Positions 18,098 through 27,252 of a stretch of DNA of 64,000 bases are shown piece by piece; the first letter of the stretch is position 1; every line of letters starts with the position of its first letter. The DNA is from Stappia sp. (lineage in GTDB: Bacteria > Pseudomonadota > Alphaproteobacteria > Rhizobiales > Stappiaceae). The notes beneath the pieces are model-generated. The model was not told where the DNA came from and ran no database searches. It saw nothing but the letters and a program-made list of their open reading frames with translations. The stretch is from the NCBI GenBank assembly GCA_002722295.1, contig PBLF01000021.1, positions 186,001 to 250,000 of the forward strand, written 5' to 3'. Made by a program: the position numbers and the translations under genes.

Positions 18098-19131
18098 CCG
18101 CGCACGCGGCCGAGCCGCGCGTCAAGCAACGCGGCGAGCGCGGGCGCGTCGTCGGCCACCATGCGCACCTTCAGCACCTGACAGCGCGCGAGCAGTCCGG
18201 CAACCGCCGGGTCCTCGCGCGTTGCGCCATGCGCCATGCGCACGAAATCCTTCTCCGTCGTGACCGGAACGAGATCCCGCGCCTCCGCCCGCGCCATCAG
18301 GCGGGCCGCATCCGCGACCGAATAGGCCCGGTGGTCGCCGAAAACGTGTCGCTCGACGATCCGGGCACCTTCCCGCTCCAGTGTTTCGAAGAATTTCTCC
18401 GGCCGCCCGATGCCGGCGAAGGCGAGAACGCGGCGACCCGAAAGCCCGTGACCGGGAACAGGCGCGAGCCGGGCCGAGAGAACCTGCCGGTGCGAGACCC
18501 GGGCGCGGGCGCGCAACGCGTCTCCGGCGGCGGCCTCGCGCCCCACGAGCACCACGGCATCGGCACGTGGAAGCTGGACCTCGAGCGGTGCGCGCAAGGG
18601 GCCGGCGGGAATGACGCACCCGTTGCCGACGCCGGTGGCGGTATCCGCGAGAACCAGCGACAGGCTTTTGGCAAGTGTCGGGTTCTGAAAGCCGTCGTCC
18701 ATGACGATCACCGATCCCAGCGTCCCGGCCAGCCGGGCGCCTGCCGCCCGGTCGGCGCTGACGATGGTCGGTGCTTCGGCAGCCAGCAGCAGCGCCTCGT
18801 CTCCGACCTCGTGCGCTCCGTGCAGGGGCACCTCCACGATGACCGGTTCGTCGCGCCCGAGCGTGCCGCCATACCCCCGCGTCAGAAACACGGGCGCCTC
18901 TCCAGTCTCCCGAAGCATCGAGGCCAGCAGGAGCGCCATGGGGGTTTTCCCCGTGCCTCCGGCGACGAAGTTGCCGACACAGATGACGGGCAGTGGGGAT
19001 GTGAAGGCGGGTGCGCGCTCCATGCGTCTCGACGAGAGGAAGCCGTAGACAAGCGAGAACGGCAGAAGCAGATGGGCGGCGAGCGTGATGCGCGGTCGCC
19101 ACCAGAAACCGGGAGCGCCAAACCCGACCAT
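18088..19131 (-). CDS. lpxK: Tetraacyldisaccharide 4'-kinase
   Basis: Phosphorylates the lipid A disaccharide at the 4' position on the inner face of the inner membrane. The 347-residue protein has an N-terminal membrane anchor (ITLAAHLLLPFSLVYGFL), the early motif PVICVGNFVAGGTGKTP with the Walker A loop, LTRGYGG, and MDDGFQNPTL. The ATG at 19131 overlaps the waaA stop by one base (TGATG); GTG at 19134 is possible. Part of the lipid A-Kdo cluster with waaA. Confidence 0.96.
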   Translation of the reverse strand: MVGFGAPGFWWRPRITLAAHLLLPFSLVYGFLSSRRMERAPAFTSPLPVICVGNFVAGGTGKTPMALLLASMLRETGEAPVFLTRGYGGTLGRDEPVIVEVPLHGAHEVGDEALLLAAEAPTIVSADRAAGARLAGTLGSVIVMDDGFQNPTLAKSLSLVLADTATGVGNGCVIPAGPLRAPLEVQLPRADAVVLVGREAAAGDALRARARVSHRQVLSARLAPVPGHGLSGRRVLAFAGIGRPEKFFETLEREGARIVERHVFGDHRAYSVADAARLMARAEARDLVPVTTEKDFVRMAHGATREDPAVAGLLARCQVLKVRMVADDAPALAALLDARLGRVRGQA

Positions 19132-20465
19132 CACGTGCCGTCCTGTCGTGCAGGGATCGGGAGCCAGGAGGAAAGCGCGTCCAGCGTTGCCGCAAGGGCG
19201 CCGCTTCCGGCGTCCGTGACGTCCCCTGCAAGGACCGCGACATGCCGTGCGGCATCGGGGTCGCGAAGCAGCCTTTCTACCTGGTCGGTGAGCCCGGCCT
19301 CATCCTCCACGACCAGTGCGCCGCCCGCGTCGATCAGCGGCGTGTAGATGTCCTGGAGATTGAACACATGCGGCCCCGTCAGGATCGCGGTGGACAGTCT
19401 GGCCGCCTCGAGAGGGTTCTGGCCGCCTTCAGGCACCAGTGACTTGCCGATGAAGGCGACGGGAGCGAGCCTGTAGAACAGTCCGAGTTCACCGATCGTA
19501 TCGGCCAGATAGATCTGGGTGCCCGCGTCCGGGATCTCGCCCGCGCTGCGGCGCGCGACGCGAAGGCCGCGCGCGGAAAGGTCGTTCGCGATGATCTCGC
19601 CGCGCTCGGGATGGCGCGGAACGACAATGGTCAGAAGGTCCGCGAGGCCCCTTGCCTCAAGGGTCTCGTGCACGCTGGCGGCAATCGTCTCCTCGCCCTC
19701 GTGCGTGCTGGCGGCAAGCCAGCGCGGACGTGAGCCGAGAGCGGACCGCAGCCCCTCGAGGGCGTGCGGATCGGCGGCAAGCTTCTGGCTGTCGTACTTG
19801 AGGTTTCCGCTGACCTCGACGCGTGGCACGCCGAAGCCGGCAAGGCGCTCCGCGTCGGCCTGCGTCTGGGCAAGGCAAAGCGTGAGGCGTGAAAAGATCC
19901 GGCGTGCCACGAAGGGCACCTTGTTCCAGCCCGCGCGCGTGCGTTCCGACATGGTCGCGCTGGCGATGACAAGCGGAATGCCGCGCGCATGAAGCAGGTG
20001 GATCGTTGTCGGCCAGATTTCCGATTCCAGCGTGATCGCCAGGTCGGGGCGCCAGTGGTCGAGGAAACGGGAGATGTTTCCCGGCGTGTCGTAGGGCACG
20101 AACTGGTGCAGAACGCCGGGCCGCCGCTGGCTGGCGGCGATGCGGGCCGACGTCACCGTTCCGGTCGTGAGAAGCACGGTGACACCGGTTTCCGCCAGAG
20201 AGGCTATGAGCGCCTGCGCGGCGTTCATCTCACCGACACTCGCCGCATGCAGCCAGACAAGCGGTCCGTCCGGACGCGCCAGGGAGGCGCGGCCGAACCG
20301 TTCGCCGCGGCGTGCCGGGTCCTCCTTGCCGCGTCGCATCCGCCGCGCGTGCAGCAGGGGAAGCAGCGGCGTCACGAGGCGCCCGAAAAGACGGTATCCG
20401 GCAAGAAGCGTCTCGCCGGCGATCCGCGAGAAAATGCGCTCGCTCGTGGGACGGGCACCGCTCAT
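19131..20465 (-). CDS. waaA: 3-deoxy-D-manno-octulosonic acid (Kdo) transferase
   Basis: GT30 glycosyltransferase of 444 residues that adds Kdo to lipid A precursor. Recognisable blocks are PLVWLHAASVGEMNA, the donor-site region ITLESEIWPT, GNLKYDSQKL, STHEGEE and the late donor motif LVPEGGQNPLE. An N-terminal membrane anchor precedes the first block. It overlaps the DUF374 gene upstream by four bases (ATGA) and lpxK downstream by one base, so the three are probably translated as one operon. Confidence 0.96.
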   Translation of the reverse strand: MSGARPTSERIFSRIAGETLLAGYRLFGRLVTPLLPLLHARRMRRGKEDPARRGERFGRASLARPDGPLVWLHAASVGEMNAAQALIASLAETGVTVLLTTGTVTSARIAASQRRPGVLHQFVPYDTPGNISRFLDHWRPDLAITLESEIWPTTIHLLHARGIPLVIASATMSERTRAGWNKVPFVARRIFSRLTLCLAQTQADAERLAGFGVPRVEVSGNLKYDSQKLAADPHALEGLRSALGSRPRWLAASTHEGEETIAASVHETLEARGLADLLTIVVPRHPERGEIIANDLSARGLRVARRSAGEIPDAGTQIYLADTIGELGLFYRLAPVAFIGKSLVPEGGQNPLEAARLSTAILTGPHVFNLQDIYTPLIDAGGALVVEDEAGLTDQVERLLRDPDAARHVAVLAGDVTDAGSGALAATLDALSSWLPIPARQDGT

Positions 20466-21184
20466 GAGGGAGCCGTTTCGAGCGCTCCGGGAAGCGGCTC
20501 GCCGTCCGCGAGGGCACGGGCGCGTTCCGTTGCCCGGTCGAGGCTGCGCTGCAGGGCCTGCCGGGCCTCTTCCATTGCCGCCTCGTCGGCATCGCGCGGT
20601 ACGTAGACGAGTTCGCCGAGCGACAGCGCCATGCGGCTGAACGGCAGGTTGATCGTCGCCCTGTCCCAGGTGGAAAGGTCGATACGCCGGCTCGTGGTCA
20701 TGGCGAGAGGCATGATCGGGCGACCGGAATAGCGCGCGAGCTGGATGATACCCGATCCGACGACACGTCCGACCTTGGGAACGTCGGCGGTCATGGAGGC
20801 GCTCGCGCCTTGCTTCAGGACACGCAGCAGTTCGATGAAGCCGCGTGCCCCGCCGCGCTTGGCGATCTGGTGTGCGCGGTGGGCGCCGGAGGCGCGGACG
20901 ATGCCCATGCCCAGCTTGCGGGCCGCAATGGCGTTGATTTCGCCGTCCGCGGATTTGGAGATCATCACCCGGACATCATGGGTCTCGGGCCGTGCGAAAG
21001 GCACGAGAAAATGCTGCCCGTGCCACATGGTCACGATGGCCGGCAGGTCGGGGAGAACCCGCTCACCGAAGTCGGGCGGATCGAGAACGAGCGTGCTCGT
21101 TGCGCGAACCGTCTTCAGATACGCGGCGAGTCCGTTCCCGATCAGCTTCTGGACGATAGGGCTGCGTCCGGCGCGCTTCAGCAT
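20462..21184 (-). CDS. DUF374 lysophospholipid acyltransferase-family protein
   Basis: Predicted membrane acyltransferase of 240 residues. The region AIVTMWHGQHFLVPFA supplies the HGQ motif that in DUF374 stands in for the usual HX4D, and SASMTADVPKVGRVV corresponds to the TPDGPRGP-like block. Lipid A or phospholipid acylation is inferred from fold and its place upstream of waaA and lpxK. The ATG at 21184 starts MLKRAGRSPIV. The stop overlaps the waaA ATG. Confidence 0.88.
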   Translation of the reverse strand: MLKRAGRSPIVQKLIGNGLAAYLKTVRATSTLVLDPPDFGERVLPDLPAIVTMWHGQHFLVPFARPETHDVRVMISKSADGEINAIAARKLGMGIVRASGAHRAHQIAKRGGARGFIELLRVLKQGASASMTADVPKVGRVVGSGIIQLARYSGRPIMPLAMTTSRRIDLSTWDRATINLPFSRMALSLGELVYVPRDADEAAMEEARQALQRSLDRATERARALADGEPLPGALETAPS

Positions 21185-21238
21185 GGCCGGCCCCGGCGCG
21201 GGGGCGCGGCGAGCCGCGGAGCCCGGAAATCAGACGGG

Positions 21239-21481
21239 TCAGTTATCGTCGCTCTCCGGGTCCAGGAGCCGGTGCATGTGGACGATGAAGTAGCGCATCC
21301 GGGCGTTGTCGACCGACTGCTGCGCCTTCTGCTTCCACACCTTGTAGGCGCTGGCGTAGTTCGGGTAGATGCCGACGATGTCGAGGGCGTCGAGATCGGC
21401 AAACGTATTGCCGTCGATCTTCTCGAGTTCACCGCCGAACACGAGGTGGAGCAACTGCTTGCCGGGTGCTGCATCGGTCAT
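21239..21481 (-). CDS. DUF4170 small protein
   Basis: An 80-residue soluble protein with QLLHLVFGGELE, the segment IVGIYPNYASAYKVWKQKAQ and MRYFIVHMHRLLDP, recognisable as the DUF4170 family of Hyphomicrobiales. Function unknown. It sits between the inositol-phosphatase-family gene and the DUF374 acyltransferase gene. That location is frequent for the family as I recall it, so a link to lipid A assembly is a fair guess only. Confidence 0.85.
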   Translation of the reverse strand: MTDAAPGKQLLHLVFGGELEKIDGNTFADLDALDIVGIYPNYASAYKVWKQKAQQSVDNARMRYFIVHMHRLLDPESDDN

Positions 21482-21592
21482 GGTCTGTCTCCGGGTGTGC
21501 CTGCGCGCACGTCGCTTGTACCGGGCCGGCCAGTGGTCGGCGCATTCTCTTGCCTGTAGCCGCAGACCCGAGCGAGGGATCGTCCGGCGGCT

Positions 21593-22390
21593 TCAGCCGG
21601 GATCGGCCAGAAGAACGCGCAACGGATCGACCAGCGCGGGCGGTCCGGCGAGAAGGGCCGGATGGCGGACGCTTGGCCGGTTGTAGGCGAGCGGCGTGCC
21701 GCTCATGTCCTCCAGCCGTCCGCCCGCTTCCTGCACCAAAAGATCGGCCGCCGCAAGATCCCAGTCGCACGCATTCTCGCGGGCGACGGCGACATCCACG
21801 CGGCCTGCCGCGACCATGGCCAGCCTCAGCGCCAGGGAGGGCACATATCCGATACGCGCCAGTCCGTGGCCCTCAAGCTTCGTCCCGTCGCTCAGGGTTC
21901 GCGGACCGGCCAGACTGGAGCCCTGAAGCGCCGTACGCCGCGAGATGGCGGCGGATTGGCCGTTAAGGGTCGTGCCCGAACCAAGCGTCGCGCGGTAGAG
22001 GTCGCCGTTGACGGGACGGTAGACGACCGCCGAAACCGGCCTGCCATCCTCCACCACCGCGAGCGCGACCGTCCATTCGTCGGAGCCGGCGAGAAAGCCG
22101 CGCGTGCCGTCGATCGGATCGACCACGAAGCTGCGCCTCTTTTCCAGCCGGATGCGATCGTCGGCGGTTTCCTCCGACAGCCAGCCATAGCCGGGGCGCG
22201 CGGCCCGCAGCAGCTCTTCAAGATGCCGGTCCACGGCAATGTCGGCTTCCGAGACGGGAGAGTCGTTCTCCTTGGTCCAGCGACGCGGATCCTTGCGGAA
22301 GAAGGTCAGGGCGATTTCGCCCGCGGCCCGCGCGGCTTCGGTCAGAAGATCGGTATCGTCCCGGTCGGTCTGTGCGTCACGAACCGGCAA
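21593..22390 (-). CDS. Inositol monophosphatase-family phosphatase (CysQ-like)
   Basis: Magnesium-dependent, lithium-sensitive phosphatase fold, 265 residues. Metal-binding motifs are WLSEET and DPIDGTRGF, with the late motif CDWDLAAADLLVQEAGG. The closest known activity in this context is 3'(2'),5'-bisphosphate nucleotidase (CysQ), but inositol or sugar phosphates cannot be excluded. The start is a TTG at 22390 that overlaps the end of pmbA by 14 bases; no in-frame ATG gives a full N-terminus. Confidence 0.88.
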   Translation of the reverse strand: MPVRDAQTDRDDTDLLTEAARAAGEIALTFFRKDPRRWTKENDSPVSEADIAVDRHLEELLRAARPGYGWLSEETADDRIRLEKRRSFVVDPIDGTRGFLAGSDEWTVALAVVEDGRPVSAVVYRPVNGDLYRATLGSGTTLNGQSAAISRRTALQGSSLAGPRTLSDGTKLEGHGLARIGYVPSLALRLAMVAAGRVDVAVARENACDWDLAAADLLVQEAGGRLEDMSGTPLAYNRPSVRHPALLAGPPALVDPLRVLLADPG

Positions 22391-23723
22391 TGGCCATGTC
22401 CTTCACCAGAACGCTCGGCACGCGGAGCGCGGAACGCGTGTCGAGATCGTTCGCCGGCTCCAGCGAGGCGAACATGTCGACCAGATTGCCGGCCAGCGTG
22501 ATCTCGCTCACCGGATAGGCGATTGCGCCGTCCTCGATCCAGAACCCTGAGGCGCCACGCGAATAGTCGCCGGTCACGCCGTTGACGCCGTGGCCGATCA
22601 GGTCGGTGACGAGCAGGCCGGTCCCGATCTCCGCCAGCATCTCCTCGCGCGAGCGCGTGCCCGGGCGCAGGGTGAGATTGGTGGGCGAGGGGCTGGTGCC
22701 CGCCCCGCTGCGCGCCGCGCGGCCGTTGGAGGTCAGGCCCAGCTCGCGCGCGCAGGCGCCATCGAGAAGCCACTGCGTCAAACGCCCTTCCTCCACGAGC
22801 CGCAGCGGCCAGGCCGCACGGCCCTCGCCATCGAAGGGCCGGCTCGCGGGGCCGCGCCGGATGGTCGGGTCGTCGTCGATGGTGATCGTGGGGGAAAAGA
22901 CCGCTTCCCCGAGCCGGTCCTTCAGGAAGCTGGTGCCGCGCGTGATGCCCGCACCGTTGATCGCCCCGGCGAAATGTCCAAGCAATGTGCGCGCGGTGCG
23001 CGGTTCGTAGATGACGTGCGCCCGCTGGCTGGAGAGCTTGCGCGGGTTGACGCGCGCCGCGGCCCGTTCTCCGGCGCGCCTGCCGATGGCGTCCGCCGCC
23101 TCGAGATCCTCCAGGAACGCCCGCCCGTCATGATCGTAGTCGCGTTCCATCGCGGTGCCCTCGCCGGCGATCGCCGTGGCCGAGACACCGTGGCGGGAGG
23201 CAAGATAGCCACCGGAAAAGCCGTTGCTGGTCACGAGGACCAGTCCGCTGATGCTCCAGGACGCATGCGCGCCGCCGGACTTGCTGACGCCGGAAACGCC
23301 AAGGGCCGCCGCTTCCGCCGCCCGTGCCCGCTCCACAAGCGCCTCGGCCGCCACGGAGGTCGTGTCGAGCAGCTCCAGGTCGGGAAATGCATCCTTGAGA
23401 AGGTCTTCCTCCGGCGCGAGCCCCGCGTAGGGATCCTCCGGTGCGGCCCTTGCCATGGCGACCGCGCGCTCGGCGAGGCGTTCCCCATCGCCGAAGGCAT
23501 TGGCGGACACCGAGGCAACGCGCTTGCCGACGAAGACACGCAAGGTGACGTCGTCTCCTTCCGAGCGGTCGGTCTCTTCCACCGCGCCGTCGCGCACGTC
23601 GACACCCAGCGACAGGCCGGTCGCTGCGACGACCTCGGCCTCGGACGCACCGGCGCGCCGGGCAAGATCAACGAGGCGGGCCGCGTTTTCGGCAAGACGG
23701 GACTGATCGATCGGCAAGGTCAT
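22377..23723 (-). CDS. pmbA: PmbA/TldE metalloprotease subunit
   Basis: Partner of TldD in the TldD/E protease, which degrades unfolded peptides and matures some modified peptides. The 448-residue protein lacks the HExxxH zinc motif, as expected for the E subunit. It shows the conserved blocks SLGVDVRDGAVEE, RTSFLKDRLGE-type region (GTSFLKDRLG), and the C-terminal GVNGVTGDYSRGASGFWIE. The ATG at 23723 is chosen. The tldD partner is at 28207-29631, about 4.5 kb away on the same strand. Confidence 0.94.
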   Translation of the reverse strand: MTLPIDQSRLAENAARLVDLARRAGASEAEVVAATGLSLGVDVRDGAVEETDRSEGDDVTLRVFVGKRVASVSANAFGDGERLAERAVAMARAAPEDPYAGLAPEEDLLKDAFPDLELLDTTSVAAEALVERARAAEAAALGVSGVSKSGGAHASWSISGLVLVTSNGFSGGYLASRHGVSATAIAGEGTAMERDYDHDGRAFLEDLEAADAIGRRAGERAAARVNPRKLSSQRAHVIYEPRTARTLLGHFAGAINGAGITRGTSFLKDRLGEAVFSPTITIDDDPTIRRGPASRPFDGEGRAAWPLRLVEEGRLTQWLLDGACARELGLTSNGRAARSGAGTSPSPTNLTLRPGTRSREEMLAEIGTGLLVTDLIGHGVNGVTGDYSRGASGFWIEDGAIAYPVSEITLAGNLVDMFASLEPANDLDTRSALRVPSVLVKDMAIAGS

Positions 23724-23804
23724 CTGGCGGGAGATCCGGGTTGGGGGAATGTGCGCTGAAACTAGTCGCAGCCGACGCCCCCGGCAAGGAAGGCGTTCGT
23801 GGCC

Positions 23805-23884
23805 GGTCACCATTTGTTTGCCCTGTCCGGTGACCAATCACTAACCCTGGTTGCAGACACCAAAACTTAACCGCGTTCGTTAAG
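23805..23884. promoter_or_regulatory. Two DNA dyads in the pmbA / DUF6101 divergent promoter region
   Basis: A 7-bp inverted repeat GGTCACC/GGTGACC (23805-23811 and 23829-23835, 17-base spacer) is followed by CTTAAC-N7-GTTAAG (23866-23884). The second also contains two TTAA boxes, but spaced nine bases apart rather than the seven of a CtrA site. Possible operators; the binding protein is unknown. Confidence 0.4.
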
Positions 23885-23945
23885 CGGATCGGGACGCCTG
23901 GCTGCTAGTCTCGAAACCATCAGAGGCCGACAACAAACAGGCCCG

Positions 23946-24572
23946 ATGGAGAGCGAATTGAAGCGTCAAACAGCCTATCAGGATGCCGTCGCACACGGAT
24001 CGGGCCGCGCCACGCGGCTCGATCCGGCCGAGATGCCGCATCGCTTCGCCGCCCGGGGCCCTGGCCTCGGGGAGGCGGGGGAGGCCGCATCCCTCGACGT
24101 CTACATCGACCGGGTCCAGGTCATCGTGAAACGCCGCCTCGGCGGGCTTCCCCTGACCATGGCCCAACCCGTCAGCGCCTATCTCGGCGTCTTCGCCGAG
24201 GTGTCTCCCGGTGTCGAACCGGGCACTTTCGCCGCCCGCATAGGCCTGCTTCACCGCGACCGCGACCAGTCCATCGAACTGGCACGGGGTGATGCACTGG
24301 AAACCCTGGCCGCCGACTGGCGGGCCTGGGCGGATGCCCTGGAACTGCCGCTGCTGCTTCTGGAAGCAGACGGTCACGTGACCCGTCTCGACGGTCCCTC
24401 GACGATGCCGCGCAAGCGCATGACGACGCGTCCGACCGGCGTGACGACCCGCCGCCGGGTTGCGGCGCTGACCGCGCGCCGTCCCCGCTTCCTCAACCGC
24501 CGCAAGGCGGGGCGCGCCTCCGGGACGGCCACCGTCCACGGCGGCGAACGCGAGATCATCGCCCGGCACTGA
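23946..24572 (+). CDS. DUF6101-like hypothetical protein
   Basis: A 208-residue soluble protein. The first part has SGRATRLDPAEMPHRFAA and a region in which basic VIVKRRLGGLPLTMAQPVS precedes AYLGVF, consistent with the DUF6101 family of Hyphomicrobiales as I remember it. The C-terminal 50 residues are strongly basic (Arg/Thr rich). It could bind nucleic acid, but nothing in the sequence proves it. The ATG at 23946 follows a region with two dyads. Confidence 0.7.
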   Translation: MESELKRQTAYQDAVAHGSGRATRLDPAEMPHRFAARGPGLGEAGEAASLDVYIDRVQVIVKRRLGGLPLTMAQPVSAYLGVFAEVSPGVEPGTFAARIGLLHRDRDQSIELARGDALETLAADWRAWADALELPLLLLEADGHVTRLDGPSTMPRKRMTTRPTGVTTRRRVAALTARRPRFLNRRKAGRASGTATVHGGEREIIARH

Positions 24573-24595
24573 AACGCGGATGTGCCGGGCCGCGG

Positions 24596-24623
24596 CCCGC
24601 ACTCCTGCGCCCGCACTCCTGCG
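24596..24623. repeat. Perfect 14-bp tandem duplication next to the ubiA stop
   Basis: CCCGCACTCCTGCG occurs twice head to tail (24596-24609 and 24610-24623), ending one base before the ubiA stop codon. It looks like a recent small duplication in the convergent gap between the DUF6101 gene and ubiA. Confidence 0.8.
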
Positions 24624-25568
24624 TCAGAGCAGGGCCTGGATGAGCGCGTCGGCGACGAGGCCGGCGAACAGGATCCATCCGAAGCCCGCATTCGAGCGGA
24701 AGAGCTTCAGGCACTGGTCGTTGTCGTCGATGTCGAGCACGACGATCTGGCGTGCGAGATGACCGAAGCCAAGGGCCAGGCCGACGAAGGCGGCCGGACC
24801 CGCATCCACTCCGAACAGTGCCGCTCCGAAGAGCACCGTCGCCCCGCCATAGAGCAGGGTGAGCGCCGGTTTCGTGTGGCTTCCGAACAGGCGGGCAGTG
24901 GAATGGACGCCGACGATGGCGTCGTCCTCCTTGTCCTGGTGAGCATAGATCGTGTCATACCCGATCGTCCACAGGATGCCGCCGGCGTAGAAAGCGAAGG
25001 CAGGCCAGGAAAGGCTTCCGAAGGCTGCCGCCCAGCCCATCAGGGCTCCCCACGAGAAGGCCAGCCCCAGGAAGAGCTGCGGCCAGTTGGTCACCCGCTT
25101 CATGAACGGATAGATCGCGACCACCGCAAGCGAGGCAATGCCGAGCAGCACCGTGAAGCGGTTGAACTGGAGCAACACGACAAGACCGACGAGCGCCTGC
25201 GCGACCAGGAAGAGCTTGGCCTGGAAGGGTGTCACCTGGCCGGACGGCAGTGGGCGCGAGCGGGTACGGGCCACCTTGTCGTCGATATCCTGGTCGACGA
25301 GGTCGTTGTAGGTGCAACCCGCGCCGCGCATGGCGATCGCGCCGATCATGAACAAGACGAGATGCCAGATGTTCGGCACCGCGTGGCCGCCGGCGATTGC
25401 CGCGATTGCCGCCGACCACCAGCAGGGCCACAGCAGAAGCTGCCAGCCGATTGGCCGTTCCCAACGCGCGAGCCTGGCATAGGGCCTCAGCCATTCGGGA
25501 GCATGATTGTCGACCCAATGGCCGCGCACCGCGTCCGCGACCTGTCCCCTGATCGTGCCGTCGTTCAT
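24624..25568 (-). CDS. ubiA: 4-hydroxybenzoate polyprenyltransferase
   Basis: Integral-membrane prenyltransferase of the ubiquinone pathway, 314 residues with about eight or nine membrane segments. Both Asp-rich motifs are present: NDLVDQDID for the prenyl diphosphate magnesium ions, and [12 protein letters not shown]. The preceding [12 protein letters not shown] is typical of UbiA. The ATG at 25568 gives a normal N-terminus; the frame is open far upstream because it is antisense to purD. Confidence 0.96.
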   Translation of the reverse strand: MNDGTIRGQVADAVRGHWVDNHAPEWLRPYARLARWERPIGWQLLLWPCWWSAAIAAIAGGHAVPNIWHLVLFMIGAIAMRGAGCTYNDLVDQDIDDKVARTRSRPLPSGQVTPFQAKLFLVAQALVGLVVLLQFNRFTVLLGIASLAVVAIYPFMKRVTNWPQLFLGLAFSWGALMGWAAAFGSLSWPAFAFYAGGILWTIGYDTIYAHQDKEDDAIVGVHSTARLFGSHTKPALTLLYGGATVLFGAALFGVDAGPAAFVGLALGFGHLARQIVVLDIDDNDQCLKLFRSNAGFGWILFAGLVADALIQALL

Positions 25569-25785
25569 CACTGTTCCAAGCCGGTTTGAAGCATGTGAAC
25601 GTGATAGCGGCTTTGCACGCCCGATGAAAGGGTGGGCGCAAGGCAAGGGCGGGGCTTGTCTCCCGCTCCCTTGCGCTGTACGACCCGCGCGACGGTCGTC
25701 CGCGCTGGGTCGCGGGCTGGCCGCGGATGAGCAACGGGCGCGCCTTTTCGGCCCGCCGCACACGAGCACGGGGCGCGCGAAGGCC

Positions 25786-27054
25786 ATGAACATTCTCCTG
25801 ATCGGTTCCGGCGGACGCGAACATGCCCTTGCCTGGGCCCTGGCGCGCTCGCCGCGTACGGAAACCCTGTATGTCGCGCCCGGCAATGCCGGCATCGCCG
25901 CCGAGGCGACCTGCATCGCGCTCGATGTGTCCGATCATTCGGCGGTCATTACCTTCTGTCGCGATCATGACATTGAACTGGTTGTCGTCGGTCCCGAGGC
26001 CCCGCTGGTGGATGGCCTCGCCGACAGCCTGAAAACGGCGGGCATCAAGGTGTTCGGCCCGAGCGCCGCCGCCGCCCGGCTGGAAGGCTCCAAGGGCTTC
26101 ACCAAGGATCTTTGCGCGCGCGCAGGAATTCCCACGGCCGCCTACGGGCGCTTTGCCGATGCCGCCAGCGCGCGGGCGCATGTGGAGGCCAATGGCGCGC
26201 CCATCGTCGTGAAGGCGGACGGCCTTGCCGCCGGCAAGGGCGTCGTCGTCGCGATGACCCGGGACGAGGCTTTCGAGGCCATCGATGCGTGCTTCGAGGG
26301 CGAGTTCGGTGCCGCCGGTGCCGAAGTGGTCGTGGAAGCCTTCCTTCAGGGCGAGGAGGCGAGCCTCTTCGTGATCTGCGACGGCAGGACCGGTCTCGCG
26401 CTTGCCACGGCCCAGGACCACAAGCGGGTCGGCGATGGCGACACCGGTCCCAACACAGGCGGCATGGGGGCCTATTCTCCAGCACCCGTCATGACGGACG
26501 AACTGACCCGGCAGGCCATGGACGAGATCATCCGTCCCACCATCGACACGCTGGCCGCCGACGGCACGCCTTTCGTCGGGGTGCTTTATGCCGGGCTCAT
26601 GATCACCGACAAGGGGCCCGAGCTCATCGAGTACAATGTCCGCTTCGGCGACCCCGAGTGCCAGGTTCTGATGATGCGGCTGGAGAGCGATCTCGTGGAT
26701 CTTCTGGAGGCCGCCTGCGACGGGCATCTCGACGAGGCGAAGGCGGTCTGGCGTGACGAGGTGGCCCTGACGGTCGTTCTCGCCGCAAGGGGCTATCCGG
26801 GAACCTATGAGAAGGGCACCGAGATCCGGGGGCTCGCGGACCTCGAGGACGATCCGCTTCTCAAGGTGTTTCACGCGGGCACCCGCTCGCAGGAAGACAG
26901 GATCCTTGCGAACGGCGGCCGCGTCCTCAATGTCACAGCTCTCGGAAGCAGCGTCGCGGAGGCACAGGCCCGCGCTTATGCGGCGGTTGGCCGCATCGAC
27001 TGGCCGGAAGGGTTTTGCCGGACCGATATCGGCTGGCGTGCCCTGAAACGCTGA
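25786..27054 (+). CDS. purD: Phosphoribosylamine-glycine ligase
   Basis: ATP-grasp enzyme for the second step of purine synthesis, joining glycine to phosphoribosylamine. The 422 residues start [19 protein letters not shown] and include [40 protein letters not shown], the family signature FGDPECQVL, and [20 protein letters not shown]. The ATG at 25786 is chosen over the open frame beginning at 25507, which would overlap ubiA on the other strand. Confidence 0.97.
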   Translation: MNILLIGSGGREHALAWALARSPRTETLYVAPGNAGIAAEATCIALDVSDHSAVITFCRDHDIELVVVGPEAPLVDGLADSLKTAGIKVFGPSAAAARLEGSKGFTKDLCARAGIPTAAYGRFADAASARAHVEANGAPIVVKADGLAAGKGVVVAMTRDEAFEAIDACFEGEFGAAGAEVVVEAFLQGEEASLFVICDGRTGLALATAQDHKRVGDGDTGPNTGGMGAYSPAPVMTDELTRQAMDEIIRPTIDTLAADGTPFVGVLYAGLMITDKGPELIEYNVRFGDPECQVLMMRLESDLVDLLEAACDGHLDEAKAVWRDEVALTVVLAARGYPGTYEKGTEIRGLADLEDDPLLKVFHAGTRSQEDRILANGGRVLNVTALGSSVAEAQARAYAAVGRIDWPEGFCRTDIGWRALKR

Positions 27055-27252
27055 TCCCGCCGTGTGTTTCGCAACGTTTCCCGACAGGCCAGGGCGGGGC
27101 CAGCGGTGCCTGCCCTTGTGGCTATTGTCACCTTGAGAAACAACGCATAATCCAGCATTCTTCGCGGCGTGTTGCTCCCCCCGGCGATGCAAAAGCGCGC
27201 GATTCCGCGGCACGGGGAGGCGCACGGGGAGGCGCGCGGGGGGAAGCGTGGG

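Noticed and set aside
23867-23883. CtrA box TTAA...TTAA before the DUF6101 gene
   Set aside because: The half-sites are nine bases apart, not seven, so it does not fit the CtrA consensus; kept only as a generic dyad.
27205-27250. Short GGGGAGGCGC-type repeats before the dehalogenase start
   Set aside because: Two imperfect copies in a GC-rich leader, too short and irregular to be called a functional repeat.
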